From Ichthyophis bannanicus (lineage: Eukaryota > Chordata > Amphibia > Gymnophiona > Ichthyophiidae), in assembly GCA_033557465.1 (NCBI GenBank), contig CM066032.1:60672955-60736954 (forward strand): a DNA stretch of 64,000 bases, written 5' to 3'. Shown here in pieces: positions 30,394 to 39,891 of the stretch. The translations under genes were made by a program, and so were the position numbers. The stretch's first letter is position 1, and each line of letters opens with the position of its first letter. Under the pieces are notes generated by a model. The model searched no databases. It was given only the letters and a program-made list of their open reading frames with translations, and was not told the origin of the DNA.

Positions 30394-31506
30394 AATAAGA
30401 ACATAAGATATGCCATACTGGGTCAGACTAAGGTCCATCAAGCCCAGTATCCTGTTTCCAACAGTGGCCAATCTAGGTCATATGTATCTAGCAGTTTCCG
30501 CAAAAGACACAGGTTCCAAATTGCTTGTACTGGGTCAAGCATTGATATCCTGGGTCCTTTTTAATAATGGTTTATTGACCTTTCCTCCAGGAACTTGTCC
30601 AAACCTTTTTTAAACCCAGGTACACTAACAGCCTGTACTACATCCTCTGGTAACAAATTCCAGAGCTTGATTACACGTTGAGTGAAAAAATATTTTCTCT
30701 TATTAGTCTTAAATAGTTTACCCTGTAGCTTCATTGCATGTCCCCTAGTCTTTCTATATTCTGATAACGTAAACAATCGATCTACGTTTACCCGTTCCAC
30801 TCCGTTCATTAATTTATAGACCCTCAGCCGTCTCTTTTCCAGGTTAAAGAGCCCTAACCTTTTTAGCCTTTCTTCATAGGAGTATCCTTTACCATTTTGG
30901 TGGCTCTTCTCTGAACCTTTTCTAATAACGCTATATCCTTTTTAAGATACGGCGACCAGAATTGCACACAATATTCAAGGTGCGGTCTCACCATGGAACG
31001 ATATAGAGGCATTATAATATCTTTTGTTTTATTTTCCATTCCTTTCCTTATCATACCTAGCATTCTATTTGCTCTCTTGGCCGCCGCTGCACACTGGGCC
31101 AAGGGTTTTAACATGTTATTCACAATGACGCCTAAATCTTTTTCCTGGGTGGTGGTTCCTAATGTGGAACCTTGCATCGTGTAACCATAGTTTGGGTTGT
31201 TCTTCCCTAGGTGCATAACTTTGCACTTGTCCACATTAAATTTCATCTGCCATTTTGATGCCCAGTCTTCCAATTTATCAAGATCCTCTTGCAATTTTCC
31301 ACAATCCTCTTGGGTTTTAACAACTTTAAATAGTTTTGTATCATCTGCAAATTTGATAATCTCACTCGTTATTCCCTTTTCCAGGTCATTTATGAATATG
31401 TCAAAAAGCAGCGGACCCAGCACAGATCCCTGGGGTACACCACTATTCACCTTTCTCCATTGGGAAAATTGGCCATTTAGCCCTATCCACTGCTTTCTAT
31501 CTTTTA
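30394..31506 (-). mobile_element. CR1-B LINE, copy 3, 3' part (host of the L1 insertion)
   Basis: The minus-strand element ends in a 'gaacataag' terminus at 30,394. Its RT C-terminal coding runs 31,450-30,863 ([45 protein letters not shown]) and 30,809-30,561 ([37 protein letters not shown]). A small deletion near 30,890 breaks the frame. The text up to 31,506 continues without loss at 44,852, showing that the L1 between them was inserted into this copy. Confidence 0.94.
31492..31506. repeat. left 15-bp target-site duplication of the L1
   Basis: 'gctttctatctttta' here is repeated exactly at 44,852-44,866. In the uninterrupted CR1-B copy at 1-1,891 this text occurs once (about 1,098-1,112). 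Confidence 0.93.
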
Positions 31507-32471
31507 GTGTAAATCATTTTTATTAAACAAAAGTAATCCAACATAATGTACAATTACAAAGAATGATGAATGAATAAACACACTTTCGGAGCCCACCCTG
31601 CCTGGGGAAGAGGCCCTCGCAGGTCTAGCAAGCATATCTAGGCTCCAGGGCAGCCGCTACACCGAGAAGCAAACAGATGTTCAATTCCCCTAGGCCCCAC
31701 ATGTATCTACAGTATATTAGAAGACACTAGGGTTACAAAATCACTCTCTACCTTTATAAAACATCTCTGCTCTCACTGCCTGTCTTTGATTACAGTTACC
31801 TTTTAAATTTACAACCTTACTACTACTGTACATATTACTATCATGGGCTAACCCCTGAGTAACCAAACACAATGGTAGAATGCTTAATAAGTATGCCATA
31901 TATAAATCTCTATAAACCTAACCTGCATCCCTTCAAACTACATATTCTTCTTACCCTAAGGTATAGTGGCTCTTATGCATCCTCACGGCAGGTCAAAGAC
32001 CATAATCCCATTGTAGCTCTGACCATTATTGTGGCCAGGTTTCCGCTACTTTATCCCTTGCATTCCCCTGCTCTCATACCCCTCCTCCTCCCCTCTCCCC
32101 GTATCTTGCCTATACATATCTTTACCATTCCCCCTCCCTACCCCCCTTCCCCTCTCCCTCTCCTCCCAACCCCCCCATCCCACCACCCACCAAGTTTGTT
32201 ACCTCTTGCTGCCAGCCATTCTCCTAGCCCCATGCAGCTCTCCCTCTATTAGCTAGTCCCAGTCAAATTGCTACAATGTACTGCAGTTACCTCAAAAAAG
32301 TCCCACATTTTACCACACCACTCCTTTTTCTTCTCCCCCAGAATTTGAGGCGCTTGGCTTTCCATGTCCCTCAATTCTAGCATAGATCTTTCCCACCCTT
32401 TGATCCCTGGGAGGGCACCTGACATCCATCAGAGTATACATAATTTGGCTACTATGAATCCCCTGGCGCAC

Positions 32472-32763
32472 AGCTGCTTATTTATTTATATTCTCTTATA
32501 TACCGCGCTATTCTGCATCAGTGAGGTTTACATTGAACAAACTGAAATTACATTGAACAGGGCATTATAACTTGGAGATAACTATTTTACAGGGAACATG
32601 GGCTATGGAGGGTTAAGTGGCTTGCCCAAGACCACAAGGAGCACCTGTAGGACTAGAAACCCCAGTCCTTCCGGCCCAAGGTTGCTGTCCTCTAGTGGGA
32701 TTTGAACCCCTGACCTTCTGGCCTGACGTACCTTGCCCCAACCACTAGGCCACTCCTCCACTC
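32472..32763 (-). mobile_element. tRNA-derived SINE with MIR-like core and L2 tail, inside the L1 3' UTR
   Basis: Minus strand: A-box-like TGGCCTAGTGG (32,752-32,742), B-box-like GGGGTTCAAATCCC (32,710-32,697), then the core 'cttgggcaagccacttaacc' (32,641-32,608) shared with the SINE at 28,535. The tail 'ttgttcaatgtaaacctcac' and 'gaatagcgcggtata' matches the 3' end of the L2-like LINE at 36,311-36,352, and it ends in AAATAAATAAG-type repeats. Head and core equal those of the 28,535 SINE, but the tail is from another LINE. Confidence 0.8.
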
Positions 32764-32861
32764 CTTATGATGACTTTGTACTGAAACTCCCACTCCCGGT
32801 GCTCCCATCAAACCCCATTCCAGCGTAAGAGCCTCATGACCCACTTTCTCCCCACCAACCC

Positions 32862-35800
32862 TCACCCAAACCTCTTTCCAAAAGGATTGTATATGTGAAC
32901 AGAACCAGAACCTATGTGACCATGTTCCTTTCTTTCTTTATCTTTATCTTTCCCCTCCCCGCAGAGCCTACACACATCTGTCTGAACCATCCCCGCTCGT
33001 GCCGCCCACACATCGTGAACATACGCCCTCCATAGGAATTTGTATTGTATTTCCAGTAATCTTGCAGATTCCGATATAGTTTTTACTGCCTGAAATGCCT
33101 GCTGTAATTTCTTCATCGTAACCTCAGGCATCTGATCCTGTTGCCATCTCTTTGCCAGCTTCTCCAATGGACTCAAGTCACTATCAAAGCAAATCTCCCC
33201 CTCAACTGTGTCACTGTTACTTTCCCCTTCTAGTTTGGCCCACAGGTCTGGCATCCCTCCCGCTGAAAGTATTTCACTAAAATCTCTCTGCAGCCTTCGA
33301 GCATAGTGCCTCGCCTGCAGGTAAAAGTAAAATTGACTAGGGGCCAGATTGAACCTCCTCTTCAACTCTAAAAAGGAATCAAGTTCAGATCCTGTTTCCA
33401 TTCGCAGATGTCCCACATACTTAACACCTTGTCTTGCCCATTCCTTCCCCACCTTCCCCCGTGCTCCCGGGATAAATTCTAAATTTCCTGATAAGGGGAG
33501 GCAATGCGTCGCTCTCCAGCACCGTCCCCGGTACCGGCAAAGAGCCCTCCAGGCCTGGTGTAGCGCTTGCAAGTATACTGAGGCTTTCTAAGCAGGTGCG
33601 ACCTCTCCAGATGGCCTATGCAGATAGTATACTTTATGTGCTGCCCCAGCCATCTGATCAACAAGGCTCAGCAGAATAGTACTTTCTGTTCCCAATATCA
33701 AATCCCGCAATGGCCCAACCAAGTACGTAAGGTTATAAGCTCTTAGCGGCACCAACCCCAATCCCCCTTCCTCCCTGGGCCGCATTAAAGCTGAGATGGC
33801 TATTCGAGGTTTCCTGCCTCTCCAGAGGAACTTGTTTATGTGTCTCTGTAGCACCAATAGGTCCTTTTTTAATATCCAAACAGGGATATGTCTCAATAAG
33901 TATATCCACCTTGGGAGCTCTACTGTCTTAAATAAAGCTACTCTTCCCAGGAGAGAGACCAGTAAGTCCCGCCACTTCTTTAATCGCGCAATTGTTGCGG
34001 CCATCGTTGGTTGGACATTGACCCTGTAGAGTTGGGACATTCTCTCGGGTATCTGCCCATATTAATGGGAAGTCCCCTTGCCACTTAGACCTAACTACTC
34101 CTCCTACATCCAGGACCAGTGACTTGGACCTATTTATGCGTAGCTCTGAGAAGGACACAAAACTTTCAATTTGTTGTAGCGCAGCGGCTAATGACCCCTG
34201 CGGTTCCCGCAGGCATAGCAGCATATCATTTGCGAACGCACTTACCTTAATGCCCCCTCCTTGCCATTCCATCCCCTTTATTTCCTCCATCCCTTTTATA
34301 GACAGCAAGAGGGGTTCTAACTGAAGCACAAATAAAAGAGGGGAGAGGGGGCAGCCCTGCCGAGTCCCTCTCTTCAACACAAACAGCTGTGAGTATTCTC
34401 CCCCAATTGTAATGCTAGCCATCAGTTCCGTATAAAGCGCCCTGATCCATTGTAGGTAGGCCCCGCCAAACCCAAACCTCTGCATCACCTCGAACATATA
34501 CACCCAGGAGACCCTATCAAAGGCCTTTTCAGCGTCCAGGCTCACTAACATTAAGGGAGCCTCCTGGAACTGGCAAAGATCCATACTCAGTAAAATTTTA
34601 CTAATATTCAGTAGTGCCTCCCTTCCTTTAACAAATCCTGATTGGGGGGTTCCTATAAGTCTCGGGAGTATGTTCTGCAATCTTGCGGCTAACACTGATG
34701 CGAGCAATTTCATATCATAGTTGATTAAAGAGATCGGCCTGTACGATGTGGGGTCTTCTGGGTTTTTGCCCGGCTTGGGAATAATAGTAATAGCTGCTGT
34801 TCTCATTTCTCTAGGAAACTGGCCAGTCCCTAACACCTCATCATATAGGGCTGTCAAGGTGGGTGTCACATAAAGCTCGAGCATCTTATAGAATTCTATC
34901 CCAAATCCATCTGGCCCTGGGGATTGATGAGGTACACCCGGTTTTGATGACCTTTTGGATTTCGCGCCCTATGATCGGTCTGTTCAACTCCTCCTGCTCC
35001 AGATCTGTCAGGCACGGGAGTTGCACCATATCCAGAAAGACCTTCTTCTTTTCTCTATCCTCCACCTCCGGGGTGTACAGATCTTGATAGAACTGCCTAA
35101 AGACTTGCATAATTTGTTGAGTATCCTGACGTTTCACCCCCTCTTTATCCCTAATTACTGCTATCACCTTATTTCCACCCCAATCCCGCACCAACCGGGC
35201 CAGGAGCCTACCCGTGCGGTCCCCATATCGAAAAAACTGGTGTCTGTAATATTGCATTGAGTATACTGCCCTTTCCTGAAGCATGTGATTAAGACGTTGC
35301 TGCATCTCTAGATTAAACTTTCTGGCTCCTGCCTCCTCATTGCTATTCGTTTATAGGTTTGGAGCTCTTGGGCCTGCCTTATGATATTCTCATTGATTTT
35401 TTTCCTTTCGCGGGCCACAAACGCAATGGTATGGCCCCGCATCACTGCCTTCCCGGATTCCCACAGAACAGCTACGCTGCTTGCTTGGGTGTCATTAAAT
35501 CGTATATACTCCTCCCAATGTTTTACCAGGTATTCCTGGAATTCCTTGTTCTTCCATAGATGTCTCAGGAAAGACCATTTACCCCATACCCCTCTCCTCT
35601 CTTTCCAGTCCATCTTAATCATCGCATGGTCAGATATCACAATTCGCTCAATCTCGATACTCATGACTCTCCCAAAATTATCCCTGGACACCAGCATGCA
35701 ATCAATCTGGGACCATGTCTGGTAGGCTCTCGACAGATGTGTGTAGTCCCTCTTGCCCTCATGCAGAATTCTCCACCCATCAACTAAGCCTCCCACTCTG

Positions 35801-35895
35801 CAGAGGTACCCTATTCCTTTCCTATTCCATCCCCCTCCCCCCTGGGTTTGCGACCTATCTAACTTAGGGTCATGTGGACAGTTGAAGTCTCCCAC
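32862..35895 (-). pseudogene. L1 ORF2, endonuclease C-half, RT and C-terminal region, inactive
   Basis: Coding runs 35,895-35,308 (MGDFNCPHDP, RAYQTWSQIDCMLV, ISDHAMIKMDW: the GDFN, R/Q-ID and SDH boxes of the APE endonuclease), 35,305-34,886 (linker), 34,884-33,928 (SYRPISLINYDMKLLASVLA, SLDAEKAFDRVSW motif A, GTRQGCPLSPLLFVL motif B), 34,040-33,588 and 33,572-32,862 (C-terminal region ending with VCRLCGEGKDK, the decayed Cys-rich motif). RT motif C reads FAND where L1 has FADD, so a catalytic Asp is lost. A frame break lies near 35,306, and another follows LIWADT near 34,050. The polyprotein would nick target DNA and prime reverse transcription in an active L1. This copy cannot. Confidence 0.9.
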
Positions 35896-35910
35896 AAAAA
35901 AGTCAATTGG
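35881..35910. repeat. left target-site duplication of the Penelope-like insertion
   Basis: 'gttgaagtctcccacaaaaa' here parallels 'gttgaagtctcccgccaaaa' at 42,872. The first 13 bases are identical and the rest nearly so. On the L1 coding strand this is the GDFN codon block, so the L1 endonuclease frame is split here. Confidence 0.8.
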
Positions 35911-36269
35911 TCACTGTTGTTTAAGAACGATTTCAAATAACTCCAAACAAAATTATATCGTTCATATTAACCAGTGTAAAGAATCAGAAACAACCCAAGA
36001 GGTCTCAGTATAAAAGAACACTGCTGCTAAGGCTTACACCTAATTGCAGCAATCGTGTTTTATCACATCAGTGACCTCAAGGAAAAACTTTAAAACTGCG
36101 CTCCAGTCCTTATGATGTTATCAATATAAAAATAATTCAAAATTAGTCAATTCAACGAATATTGTGGTATACTCAGCTTTCAAAAAGGACAGGACACTCC
36201 GTATCACACTGTGATCCCTTATGATCTTATCAATATAAAAATAATTCAAAATTAGTAAATTCAACAAAT

Positions 36270-37372
36270 ATTATTTATTTATTTATTTTATTTATTATTT
36301 AACATTTTTTATATACCGCACTATTCAACATCAGTGCGGTTTACATTGAACAACAACATACCTGTCAATACATGACTGATCTAGGTTTACAGATAACAGG
36401 GAGGATAAACTGGGTGTAAACTGGGGATAACTATCTACATAATTATACATAATTATATATACATTAGATAGGTTACATCAAAATTTGAGTTTGACAAGAA
36501 TACAGTGTTATTACGTTTTGATTTTTTTTCTGGGTTGTTGTTATGTGTAGGAGTTATCTGAGTGAGGTGGGGGCCGGTTCTATTGGGTGTATGGTAGCCT
36601 GAAGTGCAGAGTGAATAAGTAGTGCTTGATGGACTTTCTAAATTGGGTGATATCCCTGATTGATCTGATGTTTGGAGGTAGTTTGTTCCAGCATTTGGGA
36701 GCATAGGACACAAAAGCTCTGTTAGTAGTTTGTTGTGTCCATTTTGTGGAGATGCTAGGAGTAACTAGTGTGTTTTCTGCTACTAGTCTCCTGGGTCTGT
36801 TGTTTGGTGTGAGGGTGATGAGGTTTGAGATCGATGCAGGAGATAATTTATTAATTGCTTTGAATGTGATGAGGAGGGTTTTGTATGTTATTCTGCAGTT
36901 TATCGGGAGCCAGTGCAGATCGATCAGAATTGGTGTTATATGATCCCTTATAGAAGCTCCAGATAAGATGCGGGCTGCCGCGTTCATCGCCAGTTGAAGT
37001 GGATTTAGAGTATTCTTGGGGAGGCCATGAAGGATGATATTCGCATAGTCAAAATGTGGTGTGACTATTGCTTGGAAGACTGTACGGAAGTCCTTGGTCT
37101 CCATCATTGGTTTCAGGTGGCGCAGTGTTTTTAGTTTGTAGTAAATTGACCTTACTGTTTTCTTTATGTGTTCTTTAAGATTGAGTTGTTGATCGAGTAT
37201 CACACCGAGGTACTTTATGGAGGTCTTGATTGGGAGTTCTGCATCTCTTACTGTGAGGGTGGTTGGCGGAGCAAATTGCTTGTTTCTTGTGGCTATGAGT
37301 ACTTCGGTTTTCTTGAAATTTATTCTCATGTTCTGATTGAGAAGCCAGTCGGTTATTGTGTTGAAACAGTTG
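36270..37372 (-). mobile_element. L2-like LINE, 5'-truncated, inserted in the PLE left-arm 3' UTR
   Basis: Minus-strand element with a 249-codon open C-terminal part and a 3' UTR ending in 'tataccgcactattcaacat' and an (ATTT)n tail at 36,270-36,300 (plus-strand orientation). Similar short text (AAATATT / GATATT) on both sides may be a short target duplication. The 5' end begins near NTITDWLLNQN, after the RT catalytic box, so it was never complete. Confidence 0.87.
36580..37329 (-). CDS. L2-like ORF2, C-terminal 249-codon open segment
   Basis: Covers INFKKTEVLIATRNK (RT motif D region), IKYLGVILDQQLNLKEHI (motif E region) and the C-terminal blocks TPHFDYANIILHGLP, LQLAMNAAARILSG, LIDLHWLPINCRITYKTLL, NRAFVSYAPKCWNKLPPNIR and FRKSIKHYLF. 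It is open throughout, which suggests a younger copy than the one at 17,043. The methionine is internal to ORF2. It is an element fragment, not a host gene. Confidence 0.85.
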   Translation of the reverse strand: MRINFKKTEVLIATRNKQFAPPTTLTVRDAELPIKTSIKYLGVILDQQLNLKEHIKKTVRSIYYKLKTLRHLKPMMETKDFRTVFQAIVTPHFDYANIILHGLPKNTLNPLQLAMNAAARILSGASIRDHITPILIDLHWLPINCRITYKTLLITFKAINKLSPASISNLITLTPNNRPRRLVAENTLVTPSISTKWTQQTTNRAFVSYAPKCWNKLPPNIRSIRDITQFRKSIKHYLFTLHFRLPYTQ

Positions 37373-37547
37373 ATATTGTGGTATACTCAGCTTCCAAAAA
37401 GGACTGGACACTCCGTATCACACTGTGATCCCTTATGATCTTATCAATATAAAAATAATTCAAAATTAGTCAATTCAACAAATATTGTGGTATACTCAGC
37501 TTCCAAAAAGGACTGGACACTCCGTATCACACTGTGATCCCAACGTA

Positions 37548-37592
37548 CACCCCGGTACCAGCAAGACGTTTCACAACGATTTCTTCAGGGGA
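37548..37592 (-). ncRNA. hammerhead-like motif in the PLE left arm
   Basis: On the minus strand: CCTGAAGA, ATCGTTGT, GAAACGTC, then TTGCTGG. The order of the CUGANGA and GAAA boxes fits a type I hammerhead. Stem II is weak as read. It is the same motif as in the right arm at 42,528-42,590. Confidence 0.45.
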
Positions 37593-37974
37593 CCGCTAAA
37601 ACGCTACACAAAACACAAAAAACACAATAAACCATCACCTTCACATCACAAAAAACAGCCTTAATCAACACTAATCACATAGACTACAAAATACACTCAC
37701 CAAATATGCTGCCCACGTTCTCTCACGAAACGGCTCAACGCAATGTATTGCATTAACACTTGCAAAACTGCCGCTATCAAACAAATACGCCGCACATGCG
37801 GAGAGCTCACTAAGACTCCATTTTTAAACCCCCTCAGTCCCACAATGCACAGCCGCTCTCTCCTGCTGCATTTAAACTAACAAAACCCCTTCAAACATGG
37901 AAGATACTAGCGGCGAGAACAGCAACGACCCTAACAGCTAACTTTGTCCAACCCTAACAGTGTGAAACACCCAA

Positions 37975-39880
37975 CTAAAAACATGCTGACCATTCTATAT
38001 TACTGTTCAAGCATCTCGGAATCAGAGTATTTAATCGATAAATCAACCTTTGCTCTCTCTTGATCAGGACCTGATCCACAGTTCTCCCTTGGCTGCCACT
38101 CAGCACTTGCTCTAAACATAGACAGCGTAGCTGCTCAAAAGTATGACCATGTTCCACACTATGTAAAACCATCGGAGCCTCCAGACTCCTACGATTCAGG
38201 CGGCTCTGATGCTCTCTCATACGGACAAGAAACGGGCGAGTCTTCTTCCCTACATAGCAAAGACCACACGGACATAAAACCGCATAGACCACATTGCTCG
38301 AGGCGCAAGTGGTCTGACACTTGATGTGCACTATGACTCCCTGATAACTAAATACATCAGCACTTAGTGTGACATCACAAATGTCACAAGTACCACAGCT
38401 ATTGTGTCCTCCCTTTTGAAGAGCTAATAGCCCGCCCTCACTAGATGACAAAACTGCTGGACTGAGCAAATCCCTCAAATTATGATCCCTCTGCCACACA
38501 CACCTAACGGTTTTATTCTCCAGCCCAGGAACTGCAGCCAATACGTTACTATGCTTTCGAAGGACCTTTTGAAGTGTAATGCTCAAAGGGGAATACTTAG
38601 TAATTAAATTTACATGAGTGCCCTCAAAGTCAGTCCTCTCTCGAGTGGATTCCGTGTGTAACAATGCTGCCCGATGGTTAAACAACGCCCTAGAATAAGC
38701 TTGCCTTACTATAGACTTAGGATACCCTCTTTGAAGAAACTAGTTTGCAATAATTTTGATTTCTGTTTAAAAATCTACCTTATCTGAGCAGTTACGTCTA
38801 AAACGTAAAAACTGAGAAAAGGGAAGCCCTGCTTTCAATCGTGGAGGATGCATACTTCCAAACTGAAGAAAAGTGACCCTATCTGTAGGTTTCTTAAAAA
38901 CAGTTGTGGACCAGCCTTGCGCAGTCCGCATCACACAAACGTCAAGATAATGAAGTGTATCGTGATGATATGCATAGGTAAATTTGATATTTACAACACA
39001 GGTGTTGAACCATTCGAGAAACATTTTCAACGAGTCCACAGATCCCCGCCACAGAAGAAAAATGTCGTCTATATATCGTTTCCACACCAAAATGTGGGAA
39101 GAATACATAGACGAAACCACCCATTTTTGCTCAAAAAACCCCATATAGAAGTTAGCGATAGACGGTGCACAGGTAGCACCCATAGCAACACCTGAATTTT
39201 GTTGATACAGGATTCCCTGAAACACAAAATAATTATGATAAATAGCTAATCTAGCCAAATTGAGGAGGAAATCCCGCTTCGACTCTGACACATCGTCTCG
39301 CTGACGTAAGACCTGTTCCACTACCTCTAAAGCTGCTCCCTGCGGGATATTGGTGTACAATGAAACTACATCTAACGTAACTAACAAAACATCTGGTTGA
39401 CTTGCCAATACATGAGCTTCTTCAAGAATATTCAAAAAATGAGTGGTGTCTTTTAAATAAGAGGGGACGGTCACAAGCAAAGGACGCAGAAACGAATCCA
39501 CAAACGTAGAAAGCGGCTCTAAAACACTACCATGGGTAGACACTATGGGCCTACCTGGGTGCTTCACTAGATCCTTGTGGATTTTAGGGACGAGATACAG
39601 CTTAGCCGTGCTGGGAGCTTTTACATTCAAAAATTGAAACTCTTGTTTTGTAATAAGATGATCTTGCAACGCCACTAAAGTGAGACGATGAATCTCATGC
39701 TGTAACTCAGGTAAAGGATCAAACTGCAAACATGAATATATTGTAGGATCTTGCAATTGAAATAACGCCTCTGTAATGTAATCATCTCTCGCTAACACGA
39801 TGACTGCTCCCCCCCTTATCAGCTCTTCTTATGACGATGTCAGTCCGAGCACGTAAACTCTGCAAGGCCTTACGCTCTTC
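37975..39880 (-). pseudogene. Penelope-like RT/GIY-YIG frame, left arm, frameshifted
   Basis: Open segments 39,798-38,767 and 38,685-37,975 align with residues of the right-arm protein, with 13 differences over the 579 residues I compared. Two single-base changes break it: seven C instead of six near 39,808-39,815, and one T missing in the AGTTTTC block near 38,740. RT motif C (RYIDD) and the GIY-YIG region are otherwise intact. Several differences are Arg to His or Cys type, as CpG decay would give. Confidence 0.9.
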
Positions 39881-39891
39881 CGCGTCCCGAT

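Larger units (their letters stand above)
31507..35903 (-). mobile_element. L1-type LINE, copy 1, 3' portion
   Basis: Full-length L1 read on the minus strand, continuing from 44,851-42,899 on the other side of a Penelope-like insertion. This part holds the endonuclease C-terminal half, RT, C-terminal region and 3' UTR. The 3' UTR (32,860-31,507) has a long pyrimidine-rich tract at 32,030-32,200 (polypurine on the coding strand), a SINE insertion at 32,472-32,763, and an AATAAA-containing 3' end. The element is flanked by a perfect 15-bp duplication. Without the nested insertions it is about 6.1-6.4 kb, a normal L1 size. Confidence 0.93.
36110..37541 (-). repeat. three 110-bp tandem units in the PLE left-arm 3' UTR, split by an L2-like insertion
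   Basis: Each unit contains 'atcaatataaaaataattca', 'attgtggtatactcagcttc' and 'ccgtatcacactgtgatcc'. Unit 1 is about 36,110-36,217, unit 2 is 36,218-36,269 plus 37,373-37,430, unit 3 is 37,431-37,541. The right arm has only one such unit (42,593-42,700). Confidence 0.85.
35938..39880 (-). mobile_element. Penelope-like element, left arm (-), 5'-truncated
   Basis: Inverted relative to the right arm. Its 3' terminus 'taactccaaacaaaattata' at 35,938 is the reverse complement of the right arm's end at 42,871. The coding part covers right-arm residues from about 120 to the end. The 3' UTR differs from the right arm by holding three copies of a 110-bp unit instead of one, and an L2-like insertion (36,270-37,372) sits in the second. 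The arm starts in the middle of the RT N-terminal region ('cttccgc' at about 39,880), directly abutting the right arm. About 27 extra bases (35,911-35,937) separate it from the target duplication. Confidence 0.9.

Noticed and set aside
32029..32256. Pro/Ser-rich plus-strand frames
   Set aside because: Antisense to the polypurine tract of the L1 3' UTR.
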